NCBI GenBank assembly: GCA_041398225.1
Contig: JAWKVD010000027.1
Span: forward strand, 1-42,018
Length of the DNA: 42,018 nucleotides
Source: JAWKVD01 sp041398225
GTDB taxonomy: Bacteria; Pseudomonadota; Alphaproteobacteria; Caulobacterales; Hyphomonadaceae
Direction: 5' to 3'
This document shows positions 8,199-15,102 of the stretch, piece after piece. Numbering within the stretch: the first letter of the stretch is position 1; each line of letters begins with the position of its first letter. The notes under the pieces were generated by a model that made no database searches, had not been told where the DNA came from, and was given only the letters and a program-made list of their open reading frames with translations. Position numbers and translations under genes: made by a program.

Positions 8199-8813
8199 AT
8201 GGACGGGGTTATCAAGGGCAAGGCGCAGGTTTCTGCGGACCCTTTCAAGCGGCCGACGCGGGACGAGGCCGAAGAGGCCGTGCGCACCCTGCTCGCCTGG
8301 GCCGGAGACGATCCCAAGCGCGAGGGCCTGATCGACACGCCCCAGCGCGTGGTCGACGCCTATGAGGAATGGTTCTCCGGTTACCAGGAAGACCCGCTCA
8401 CCTATCTCTCGCGCACCTTCGAGGACGTGCAGGGTTATGACGACATCGTCATGCTGCGCGACATCGACGTGGAATCGCATTGCGAGCACCACATGGCGCC
8501 CTTCCTCGGCAAGGCCTGCGTCGCCTACATGCCGACCCAGAAGGTCGTCGGCATCTCCAAGCTCGCGCGCGCGGTCGAGATCTACGCCAAGCGCCTGCAA
8601 ACGCAGGAGACCATGACCGCCCAGATCGCGCAGGCGATCGATTCGGCGCTCGCGCCCAACGGCGTCGCCGTGCTGATCGACGCCAAGCACCAGTGCATGA
8701 CCACGCGCGGCGTGCACCATCCGGACGTGTCGACCATCACCACCATGTTCACCGGCTGTTTCAAGACCGACCAGGAACTGCGCGAGCGTTTCCTGCGCCT
8801 CGCCGGCAAGTAG
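8199..8813 (+). CDS. folE: GTP cyclohydrolase I
   Basis: The 204-residue enzyme converts GTP to 7,8-dihydroneopterin triphosphate, the first step of tetrahydrofolate (and queuosine precursor) synthesis. Visible hallmarks are the segment EGLIDTPQRVVDAYEEWFSG, the zinc/active-site motif ESHCEHHMAPFLGKACVAYMP, the core KVVGISKLARAVEIYAKR, and the second zinc cysteine in KHQCMTTRGVHHP. All catalytic ligands are present. I start the gene at the ATG at 8199, preceded by GGAAGG. The frame runs back to 8127, but that extension is basic and lacks family similarity. The next two genes are a convergent DUF2007 gene and a thioesterase. A hisI neighbour, common beside folE in related bacteria, is absent. 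Confidence 0.97.
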   Translation: MDGVIKGKAQVSADPFKRPTRDEAEEAVRTLLAWAGDDPKREGLIDTPQRVVDAYEEWFSGYQEDPLTYLSRTFEDVQGYDDIVMLRDIDVESHCEHHMAPFLGKACVAYMPTQKVVGISKLARAVEIYAKRLQTQETMTAQIAQAIDSALAPNGVAVLIDAKHQCMTTRGVHHPDVSTITTMFTGCFKTDQELRERFLRLAGK

Positions 8814-8827
8814 CGCCGGAAGGCGCT
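8812..8827 (+). terminator. Small hairpin at the end of folE
   Basis: Six-base arms AGCGCC and GGCGCT flank a GGAA tetraloop, overlapping the folE stop codon. No T-tract follows, so it could be a weak terminator or an mRNA 3' stabiliser. Confidence 0.35.
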
Positions 8828-8965
8828 GCCTCAGGCGAAGTTGTCGCCCAAGCACGTTAGTTGAAGCCCGACAGATCCCGGACCGGCTCCGCCTGCGTCC
8901 GGGATTTCCGTGTTGGCGCCCGAAACGCCGCCCCTCACCCCGGCGCCCCGCACCGCAACATGGCC

Positions 8966-9361
8966 TCAGCCGAACATGCGCTGCACCAGGTTCGCCAGCC
9001 TCTGCAGGAACACCAGCACGATCACCACCGCCACCGGACCCACGAACCACGCCAGCAGGATCCACGCCTTCCAGCGGTCGCGGCGCTTCGCCGGATCGTA
9101 GTCCGCATCCTCCTCGTCGTCCTCCGCCGCGGCCCTGGCCTGATCGCTCAGAACCTGCCGCGCGTGCGCCAGTTCGGATGTCGGAACCAGCACCTGCAGC
9201 CCGCCCATCGCCTGCACCGCGCCCCAGTACATGTTGGCCATGTCGGCGTTGCCCACGAACGCGCCGACGCCGTTCGCCCGCAGCGCGCTGGCGGCGATCT
9301 CCGCCTCCTCGCGCGTCGCCAGCGAAACGAGCACCGAATACCCGTCTTCCGGATTCGACAT
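8966..9361 (-). CDS. DUF2007 putative signal-transducing membrane protein
   Basis: The protein has 131 residues with an N-terminal DUF2007 domain: YSVLVSLATREEAEIAASALRANGVGAFVGN, then GLQVLVPTSELAHARQVL. It resembles the ferredoxin-like, PII-like small domain of this family. An acidic linker (AAAEDDEEDADYD) follows, with one C-terminal membrane helix (AWILLAWFVGPVAVVIVLVFL). The family is annotated as putative signal transducer without a defined ligand. The ATG at 9361 is chosen because a perfect GGGGGGAGG ribosome site precedes it; the frame extends 20 codons upstream without support. It would be anchored in the inner membrane with the domain in the cytoplasm. It converges on folE and is divergent from the thioesterase gene. 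Confidence 0.82.
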   Translation of the reverse strand: MSNPEDGYSVLVSLATREEAEIAASALRANGVGAFVGNADMANMYWGAVQAMGGLQVLVPTSELAHARQVLSDQARAAAEDDEEDADYDPAKRRDRWKAWILLAWFVGPVAVVIVLVFLQRLANLVQRMFG

Positions 9362-9471
9362 GCCGGACCTCCCCCCGAACGCTTCGGCCTGATACCTCGC
9401 ATGGAGCGCCGATGCGGCCAACCTGCGAACAACCCCGAAGCGAAACGCCCCAAGCCCGCCAGAGCACGATC

Positions 9472-9930
9472 ATGCCCGACACATCTGAAAGAGACACATC
9501 TGAAAGAGACACATCCGACACCCGTGCGATCGTCGAGCGCATGGTCGCCGAGACCGGCTTCATGGCCCTGCTCGGCGTCGAGGTCGTCGATGCGAAGCCG
9601 GGCGACGTCACGCTGGCGGTGGACCGCCGGCCCCAGCTCACCCAGTTCGCCGGCTTCTTCCATGCCGGCGCGATTGCGGGCCTCGCCGATCACGCGGCCG
9701 GCGGCGCGGCGTGGTCGCTCCAGCCCGAGGGGCGCGGCGTCGTCACGCTGAACTTCCAGTTCGACTTTCTGGCCCCCGCGAAGGGCGAGCGGCTTCTCGC
9801 GCGCGCCCGCGTGCTCCGCGCCGGAGGCACGATCGTGGTCGTCCGCGCCGAGGTCTTCAGCCAAGAGGCCGGCGCCGAAACGCTCTGCGCCGCCGCCACC
9901 GTCACCCTCCGCTCCGTCCGCCTCGCCTGA
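9472..9930 (+). CDS. PaaI-type hotdog thioesterase
   Basis: The 152-residue protein has the hotdog fold with the PaaI subfamily motif. The segments are FMALLGVEVVDAKPGDVTLAVDRRPQLTQFAGFFHAG, the helix motif GAIAGLADHAAGGAAWS, and VTLNFQFDFLAPAKGERLLARARVLR. The Asp/His region around FHAGAIAGLAD is where catalysis takes place in this family. It probably hydrolyses an acyl-CoA; the acyl chain is unknown. The 5' end is odd: a 15-base unit ACATCTGAAAGAGAC is repeated in tandem just after the ATG, giving the peptide DTSERDTSERDTSDT ahead of the conserved domain. It ends 26 bases before the convergent restriction endonuclease gene, at the sharp drop in GC content that marks the island edge. Confidence 0.87.
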   Translation: MPDTSERDTSERDTSDTRAIVERMVAETGFMALLGVEVVDAKPGDVTLAVDRRPQLTQFAGFFHAGAIAGLADHAAGGAAWSLQPEGRGVVTLNFQFDFLAPAKGERLLARARVLRAGGTIVVVRAEVFSQEAGAETLCAAATVTLRSVRLA

Positions 9931-9956
9931 TTCCGCCGATCAACCGTCCCGCCAAC

Positions 9957-10772
9957 TCAGGCTTGTCGGAGCCCAGCAACGAAACTCTTGAGCACGTCCT
10001 CGCTTGTTAGAAACGTGGGCACGTTCTTGAAGTGCTCCACCAACGCCGCTTCGATTTCCTCGCGCGACTTGCGATCACCCGTGGTGGCCCACGCGCGAGC
10101 CTCATGCATAGTGTCCCATGGGGACTTTGTGTTGCCACGTGTTTCAGCGGCATCGCCATGCTTGCCAATGCCAAGTACCGGCCCGGTTTCCTTGTTCCAG
10201 ATCGGCTTGAACAATTGGATGAGGTAGTCCTCCGCGGGAATTTCCCAGCCGGTGGTCACTACCAGCGCGCGGCAGTCAAAATCCGCAACGTCGAGTGTCT
10301 CTTTGGCTTTGGTGATATTCCTGCGATGCTCCATCAGCCTACCAATGAGCTTCGGGCCTTGCTCGCGCGCCGTTCTCGCGCCGCCCATCACTGGGCCAAC
10401 CTTGCCGACATAAACAGGCGTCTCGGTTCCTGAGATCGGCGCGTATGGCTCGAACGGGCCGCGATAGTAGATAGCGTAAACACCTGAACCGTAGAACCGG
10501 CCCAAGTCCGGCATGGGCACGCGCGGTTGCGCGACCAATGCAAGAGCGACGAATCTGCCAACAAGCTGCGGGTCGCTAGGATCGAAAATTGACGCCGGTT
10601 GTTGGATCGGATCAATGCGGTTGAGCAGTTCAGTCAGGCGATCGATGCCTTCTACAATCTCTTGCTCAAGCTTCTTGCGTGCGGGATTGGTCAGCGTGGC
10701 CTTCGCGGCGTCAGATGTAATCTTGTCTAGGGCTTCCCGTAGTTGCGCCGCGTGGTCCTGCTTGCTGGTCAA
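9957..10772 (-). CDS. Eco29kI-family GIY-YIG type II restriction endonuclease
   Basis: The 271-residue protein matches the Eco29kI family, a GIY-YIG nuclease. It has the GIY-like segment SGVYAIYYRG, the YIG-like VYVGKVGP, the catalytic Arg/His in IGRLMEHRRN, the metal-binding Glu in IPAEDYLIQLF, and the conserved Asn in KPIWN. All the catalytic positions known for Eco29kI are recognisable, so it looks intact. Eco29kI cuts CCGCGG; this enzyme may share that site, which is inference. It is longer than Eco29kI (about 214 residues as I recall), mainly from an N-terminal helical region. It starts with TTG at 10772-10770, overlapping the methyltransferase TGA, so translation is probably coupled. 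Local GC is lower than in flanking genes (57% on the line at 9961 versus 68% on the line at 9901, by hand count). Confidence 0.88.
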   Translation of the reverse strand: MTSKQDHAAQLREALDKITSDAAKATLTNPARKKLEQEIVEGIDRLTELLNRIDPIQQPASIFDPSDPQLVGRFVALALVAQPRVPMPDLGRFYGSGVYAIYYRGPFEPYAPISGTETPVYVGKVGPVMGGARTAREQGPKLIGRLMEHRRNITKAKETLDVADFDCRALVVTTGWEIPAEDYLIQLFKPIWNKETGPVLGIGKHGDAAETRGNTKSPWDTMHEARAWATTGDRKSREEIEAALVEHFKNVPTFLTSEDVLKSFVAGLRQA

Positions 10773-11932
10773 TGCACCGTCTCAATTGCTGTCGCGACAT
10801 GCTTGCCAATAGCTTCCGCAAGGCGGACGGGCACTGCATTTCCAAGCTGGCGCATGGTCTCGGACCAAGCGCCGTGAAAGACAAAATCGTCGGGGAAAGT
10901 CTGCAATCGCGCACTCTCACGCACGGTGAAATAACGCACCGATCCGTCAGGTCGGCACAGCATGTTTTCGCCGCCGGGGACACCGTGTACGCCCGCCTTT
11001 AGGGTCTTGGCGGGTTCATCCAAAGGGCTGCCCGTGTGACCGGGATAGGAGCGAGCGCCAGACTGAAATTTGTGGTCGGCGTATGAGTTCGCCAACATGG
11101 GATGCGCTTCGGGGTCTGGTAGGTCACAGGTCGCGTCACGCACGGTGAGCCAAGCCGACGCGTCCGGCCGCGCGTCCATTCGCTCTGCTCGCGCTGCCTT
11201 ACGCGAGTCAAAGGGACGCGCCTTGCGCGCCACCTTATGACGGTCCCAATACTCTCCGCTACGGTATTGGTCCCAAAGCAAAGCCTCATGCGAATGGGTG
11301 GCCTCGGGGAAACTCCACTCAAGGCCAAGGTCTTCGCGGAAGCCCACAATGAAAACACGTTCGCGGCGCTGTGGCACGCCGTAGTCCGCGGCATTCAACA
11401 ACCGGCAGACGACTCGATAATGTAACCCTGACCGACGGCCCCGCGTGTGCCCACGTTCAAGGCGTGCCCGATGATCTTCCCAAGTCTCGGAGCGTTTCCG
11501 CTCAATCTCGGGATGTTCAAGCTGAAGCCTGATGTACTCAAAGTAGTTGCGGAATGCGGCTCGGGTTAGGCCCTTCACATTCTCGAACACGAACGCCCGT
11601 GGTCGCGCCTCACGGACGGCGCGGATCGCCTGAGGAAACATGTCCCGCGCGTCGTTGTAGGCAGCGTGACGCCCCCCCATCGAAAATGGCTGACAAGGCG
11701 GCCCCCCAGACACTAGCGACACCCGACCCGAATAGGCCGTGAAATCCTGGTCTCGCACGTCACCTATTGTGATCTTCCAGCCGTCCACATCGCTCGCGTG
11801 CGTCTCCGCGTTCTCGCGAAGAGTCTCACCGCACCAGCGGTCCCATTCAATGACGTTGAGGGGATCGAATCCGGCGCGCTGCAAGCCCATGCCTAGACCG
11901 CCCGCCCCCGCGAACAGCTCAATCGACTTCAT
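10769..11932 (-). CDS. DNA (cytosine-5) methyltransferase, type II modification enzyme
   Basis: The 387-residue enzyme shows the C5-methyltransferase motif order. Motif I is SIELFAGAGGLGMGL, motif IV GGPPCQPFS (catalytic Cys), motif VI VFENVKGL, motif VIII GVPQRRERVFIVGF, motif IX RESARLQTFPDDF and motif X RQLGNAVPV. A target-recognition region of about 100 residues lies between motifs VIII and IX. It methylates DNA and so protects the host from the Eco29kI-like nuclease encoded immediately downstream. The start is the ATG at 11932, which overlaps the vsr stop as ATGA. An in-frame upstream extension is inside vsr. The whole island has the lower GC content of recently acquired DNA. The sequence specificity (perhaps CCGCGG) is inferred from the endonuclease family. 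Confidence 0.95.
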   Translation of the reverse strand: MKSIELFAGAGGLGMGLQRAGFDPLNVIEWDRWCGETLRENAETHASDVDGWKITIGDVRDQDFTAYSGRVSLVSGGPPCQPFSMGGRHAAYNDARDMFPQAIRAVREARPRAFVFENVKGLTRAAFRNYFEYIRLQLEHPEIERKRSETWEDHRARLERGHTRGRRSGLHYRVVCRLLNAADYGVPQRRERVFIVGFREDLGLEWSFPEATHSHEALLWDQYRSGEYWDRHKVARKARPFDSRKAARAERMDARPDASAWLTVRDATCDLPDPEAHPMLANSYADHKFQSGARSYPGHTGSPLDEPAKTLKAGVHGVPGGENMLCRPDGSVRYFTVRESARLQTFPDDFVFHGAWSETMRQLGNAVPVRLAEAIGKHVATAIETVH

Positions 11933-12342
11933 TCGTTCAGAAACATCGTGAGTCGAGGCAAAAGGGAATCGATTCTTGCCACCTCGCACTCCCACGCTAT
12001 GAACACCCGCCATCCAAGTCCCTCCAAGGCCGCGACATTTCTATTGTCGCGTTCCCTGTTTGTTTCCAGCTTTGGCAACCAAAAGTCCAGCCTCGATTTC
12101 GGCAAACGCGCGAGTTTACAGGTTGGGTCAGGATGGCGATGCCAAAAGCAACCATGAACGAAAACGACTGCCCGTCTGGAAGGGAACACCAAGTCAGGCT
12201 TGCCGGGCAGTTCACGCGCGTGAAGGCGATATCGATAACCCAACGCATGAAGGCGACGCCGCACGACAAGCTCGGGGCCGGTGTCGCGACCACGAACGAG
12301 CGACATTCGCTTGGATCGCTCTGAGGCGGAGAGGGTGTCCAT
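11929..12342 (-). CDS. vsr: Vsr very-short-patch repair endonuclease
   Basis: The 137-residue nuclease nicks at T:G mismatches created when 5-methylcytosine deaminates, limiting the mutagenic cost of the adjacent methyltransferase. Family features are SERSKRMSLVRGRDTGPELVVRRRLHALGYRYRLH, then LPGKPDLVFPSRRAVVFVHGCFWHRHP (active-site Asp and the zinc-binding region with Cys/His), and the C-terminal ALEGLGWRVFIAWECEV. The chosen start is ATG 12342 (MDTLSASERS); a GTG six codons upstream is possible. The stop overlaps the methyltransferase ATG by four bases. A short open frame ends one base into this start codon (see findings), suggesting coupled translation from further upstream. The gene order is vsr, methyltransferase, endonuclease. 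Confidence 0.93.
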   Translation of the reverse strand: MDTLSASERSKRMSLVRGRDTGPELVVRRRLHALGYRYRLHARELPGKPDLVFPSRRAVVFVHGCFWHRHPDPTCKLARLPKSRLDFWLPKLETNRERDNRNVAALEGLGWRVFIAWECEVARIDSLLPRLTMFLNE

Positions 12343-12440
12343 CAATACTGTCTCACACACTGCTTAGCAGGAATGTCGCTGCCGCTGAATGGTGGAGGCA
12401 GGTTGTTGAACTTATCCGACCCGCTCGTTTTCACCCGCAT
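12342..12440 (-). CDS. Possible 32-residue leader ORF coupled to vsr
   Basis: An ATG at 12440-12438 opens a 32-codon frame whose TGA shares its last base with the vsr ATG (TGATG). The peptide begins MRVKTSGSDKFNN and ends AKQCVRQY. Like the three genes below it, it is joined to its neighbour by overlapping codons, and it sits about where GC content begins to rise again at the island edge. The frame itself stays open further upstream (to 12674) into GC-rich non-coding DNA. It may therefore be chance, a leader peptide, or the surviving 3' end of an eroded gene. I recognise no family and see no strong ribosome site. Confidence 0.25.
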   Translation of the reverse strand: MRVKTSGSDKFNNLPPPFSGSDIPAKQCVRQY

Positions 12441-12702
12441 AGTCCACCTCGCGTCTGGCGCGGGGAGGGTTCGAGAGCTCCGAACTTCTTGAATGTCAGG
12501 CGCCGGCCGGCGTGGCGATGGTCGCCCCGGCTGGCGAGCGAAGAGCAAATGCGAAGCGCGCGCCAGACGGATCGGGCGTCCATCTGAAAACAGGCTCCGG
12601 GGTGTCGAAACCGGGGCTCCAGGGATGTTTCGGACAGCCCTGCACGCGGGTCCGGGATGCGGAAATGGGTCCAAACACTGGACGTGGGCCGGCGTCTCTC
12701 AT

Positions 12703-12724
12703 GTCCCCAGCGCAAGCGCGGGAC
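12703..12724. repeat. REP-like hairpin
   Basis: Arms GTCCC and GGGAC enclose a second stem GCG/CGC around CAAG. The shape resembles the dispersed GTCCCCGC-type extragenic palindromes of many alphaproteobacterial chromosomes. No second copy is obvious in this window, so dispersion is not shown. Confidence 0.4.
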
Positions 12725-12947
12725 GAGGCGAACCGGTGTTCCCCAGTCAAACCCGCCAGCCGCACCGGATCTCAAACCGGCCGCGGGGCGCGTGGATGTC
12801 GCGTCTTACCTGCCGGCCCTTCGGGGTCGGCCATCCGGCGCGTCCCCACGCGCCCCGGCCTCCCCATGCTTCCGCGGACTTGAACGCGGAAGCCGACGAA
12901 AAGGGAGGAGACCACGGCATACCGGACGGCCATGGCCGGTCCGGCGC

Positions 12948-12988
12948 TAAACCCGTGGCGATAGACCTGCGGCGATAAACCCGTGGCG
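12948..12988. repeat. 13-bp direct repeat pair
   Basis: The sequence TAAACCCGTGGCG occurs at 12948-12960 and again at 12976-12988, start to start 28 bases. It lies in otherwise featureless spacer between the restriction island and the yjhX gene. Confidence 0.45.
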
Positions 12989-13191
12989 CGGGCTTGCCAG
13001 CCGCGCGCAGTCGCCTATCTAGATCCCACGCCAACCCGGAAGCTTTATGTCCAACGAGAGTGCCTGATCCACGAGCCGCGCCGGCCGCGCCGATGATCCA
13101 TCGGCGCACCAAGTCCCGCGCCCGCTCGATCTGAACCCGCCGCGCCTCACGCGAGACGCGGCCGCTTATCGTTCAGCTTCAGGCCAATCCC

Positions 13192-13449
13192 GTGAACATC
13201 TCGAAACGACAGCAGCGCACGCTGCACGCCCTCGCACAGGGCGGCGCCATCCATGTCGAAAAGGACGAAACCGGCGCCATCATCCACATCGACTGCCTCA
13301 CCCGCGAGGGTTGGGCGCTCGTCGACTGCACGCCAGACGTGTTCCGCAAGCTGCGCAGGCGGCGGCTGATCCGCTCCAGGAACGGAGAGCCCTACCGCAT
13401 CACGCGCGAGGGCCTCGCCGCCGTGCGCGCGCAGCCCGACAACCGCTAG
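13192..13449 (+). CDS. yjhX: YjhX/UPF0386 family toxin-like protein
   Basis: The 85-residue protein aligns from end to end, by memory, with E. coli YjhX (UPF0386). It has MNISKRQQRTLHALAQGG, HIDCLTREGWALVDCT, VFRKLRRRRLIRSRNG, EPYRITREGLAAVRAQ and the terminal DNR. In E. coli, YjhX has been reported as the toxin of the YjhX-YjhQ pair, YjhQ being a GNAT acetyltransferase antitoxin. The winged-helix-like composition would fit nucleic acid binding. No YjhQ-like gene is adjacent; the nearest GNAT gene in this window is 10 kb away. The protein may be chromosomally domesticated or have an antitoxin elsewhere. It lies just beyond the restriction-modification island and converges on the carotenoid oxygenase gene. 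Confidence 0.88.
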   Translation: MNISKRQQRTLHALAQGGAIHVEKDETGAIIHIDCLTREGWALVDCTPDVFRKLRRRRLIRSRNGEPYRITREGLAAVRAQPDNR

Positions 13450-13522
13450 CGGTCCGGCGGGGACCGGCGCGGAAAGGCCGGACGTGGGAGCGATCCACGT
13501 CCGCGCCCGCCCTTATCCTACG

Positions 13523-14969
13523 CTAGGCGTGGGCGATAAAATTGCCGTGGAAGCCCGGCGGAATGCGCTGGGGAATGTGCACGCTGGCCTGCGCCGGCCC
13601 GGTGAAGTCCCGCGCGTTCAGGATCACCAGCTCGGTGGTGTCGTTGCGCGTGTCATTACAGAAACCCATCAGCCAGCCCTACGTCCTCGGCGCTGTCGGG
13701 CCGCGCCGGGATGAACACGAACTCGCCGGGCATCCGCCCCTCGCCGAAATCGCGCACCAGCTTTTCGCCGGTTTCGAGGTCGTGGCGGTAAAGCCGCGGA
13801 TCGCCCACGAACGCCGGGTCCTGGTTTTCCGGCAGCGCCATGCAGTAGGCGTAGCGATAGGGCTTTCCGATGCGCCGCTCGTCCGGGCGCGGAAATTCCT
13901 GCGGCGCCGCGTCGATCACCGTGCGCGTCACCCGGCGCGTGCGCGGGTCGATCTCCAGCCGCTCGAACGGGCAGGCCAGGGAGTCCGGGCCCGTCGCGCC
14001 GGCCTCGAACATGCTGGGGTGCACGCACGCGTCCATCACCACCACCCCGTCCTCGCGTTCGAACGCGTTGGCCGGGTGGAAGATGAAGCACGGGTCGACC
14101 TCGCACCACACGATGTCCTCGCCCGCGCCCTCCCGCGCGGCAAAAGGCCCGATGCGCGCCGCGTGCTTGGGGTTCCAGCGAAAGGAAACTCTCCCCGGCT
14201 TCAGCACCGCCTGCATCGAGAAGGTCACCGGCAGGTCCATCACCACCACATAGGATGCGGTGATCATGCAGTCGTGGATCATCGGGGCCGTCCCCGCACC
14301 GCGATCGGCTCGTTGCGGCGCACCTTGCCGTCCACGCCCACCACCGTGTGCCAGATCGTGGTCGGGTGCTGCGCCTCGTAGCAGATGGCGTACAGTTCGC
14401 CCGTGTCGGGGTCCAGATGCGGGTGGGCCGAGAACGCCTCTCCCCAGCGTGCCCTCGAACGTCGAGTGGGCGACGGTGGAGAGGTCCTCTCCCATCTCAA
14501 CCGGGTGCCCCCCCGCCTCGACGATCGCCCACAGCTTGCCGGCATGGCCGATGATGTTGGTGTTGGCCACGTCCGTGCGCGCGTGCCGCGGCCCCGGCGC
14601 GCGCGTCTCGCCCAGCGCGTCGCTGACCGCGTTCGAGCGGACCCAGCGGTTGCGGTACCACAGCGCCTTGCCGTCCTGCAGGCGCACGCCGTGGATCATC
14701 GCTTCGCCGATGAACCAGTGATGCGTGGCGGCGTTCGGCGCTTTCAGCGGATTGGGTCCGTTGCGCAGATAGACCCCGTTCAGCTCGGCCGGAATGGCGC
14801 CGGTCACCTGAAGGTCGGTGAAGGTCGCCTCGCTTGTCAGCGGTTCGTGCAGACCGGTCAGATAGGGGTTGGGCCCTTTCCGCCGCCGCAGCGCCCGGTT
14901 GATGTTGGCCACCCCCATAATGCCGGAGGTCACGACGCCGCGAATGGCGGATTCGACAGGGCTGCTCAT
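13523..14969 (-). pseudogene. Carotenoid cleavage oxygenase, interrupted by three small frameshifts
   Basis: The locus encodes a protein of about 480 residues of the carotenoid oxygenase family (apocarotenoid/lignostilbene dioxygenase, Fe(II)-dependent, 7-bladed propeller). N-terminal similarity (NGVYLRNGPNP, HHWFIGEAMIHGVRL) is in one frame. At about 14440 an extra base moves the frame to HPHLDPDTGELYAICYEAQ. At about 14290 the frame returns, to PMIHDCMITASYVVVMD. At about 13681 an extra base moves it again, to MGFCNDTRNDTTELVIL and PPGFHGNFIAHA, with the true stop at 13523. All four iron-ligand histidines (AHPH, IHD, FHPANAFE, FHGNF) survive, so the damage is recent or is sequencing error. 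The uninterrupted frame alone would wrongly give 446 residues. ATG 14969 (MSSPVESA) or 14996 could be the start. It is divergent from a TetR gene. Confidence 0.85.
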
Positions 14970-15081
14970 GGGGTTGCTTTCTGTTGTGCGATCCATCGCC
15001 GGATGTGATGTGGCGGTTGGGCGCCCGGGGAGGCTGCTCGTATCGGGGGTGGCGTTCTGTCCCTTTGCGGGCCGCGCCTTT

Positions 15082-15102
15082 CATGTTTACGCTGACAACA
15101 TG
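15082..15102. promoter_or_regulatory. Inverted repeat overlapping the TetR start codon, candidate operator
   Basis: Six-base arms CATGTT and AACATG are separated by nine bases, with the ATG of the TetR gene inside the right arm. The site lies in the 130-base spacer shared with the divergent carotenoid oxygenase gene. Autorepression and control of the oxygenase by the TetR protein would fit; this is inference from position only. Confidence 0.4.

Larger units (their letters stand above)
12441..13191. other. About 0.75 kb non-coding region with REP-like hairpins
   Basis: No open frame here on either strand has a ribosome site, a recognisable domain or a plausible residue composition. The frames are rich in Arg, Gly and Pro and mirror each other on both strands, which is typical of GC-rich spacer DNA. 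Visible structure includes a hairpin at 12703-12724, a second GC-rich hairpin around 12922-12944, and a 13-base direct repeat at 12948-12960 and 12976-12988. It joins the low-GC restriction island to the YjhX gene and may be the scar of insertion. Confidence 0.55.

Noticed and set aside
12493..12978. Open frames of 85-160 codons on both strands between vsr and yjhX
   Set aside because: Residue composition is typical of translated GC-rich spacer, frames mirror one another, and there is no ribosome site.
13656..14996. Treating the 446-codon frame as an intact carotenoid oxygenase
   Set aside because: Its middle segment and C-terminus are out of frame with the family; the missing blocks are found in other frames of the same strand.
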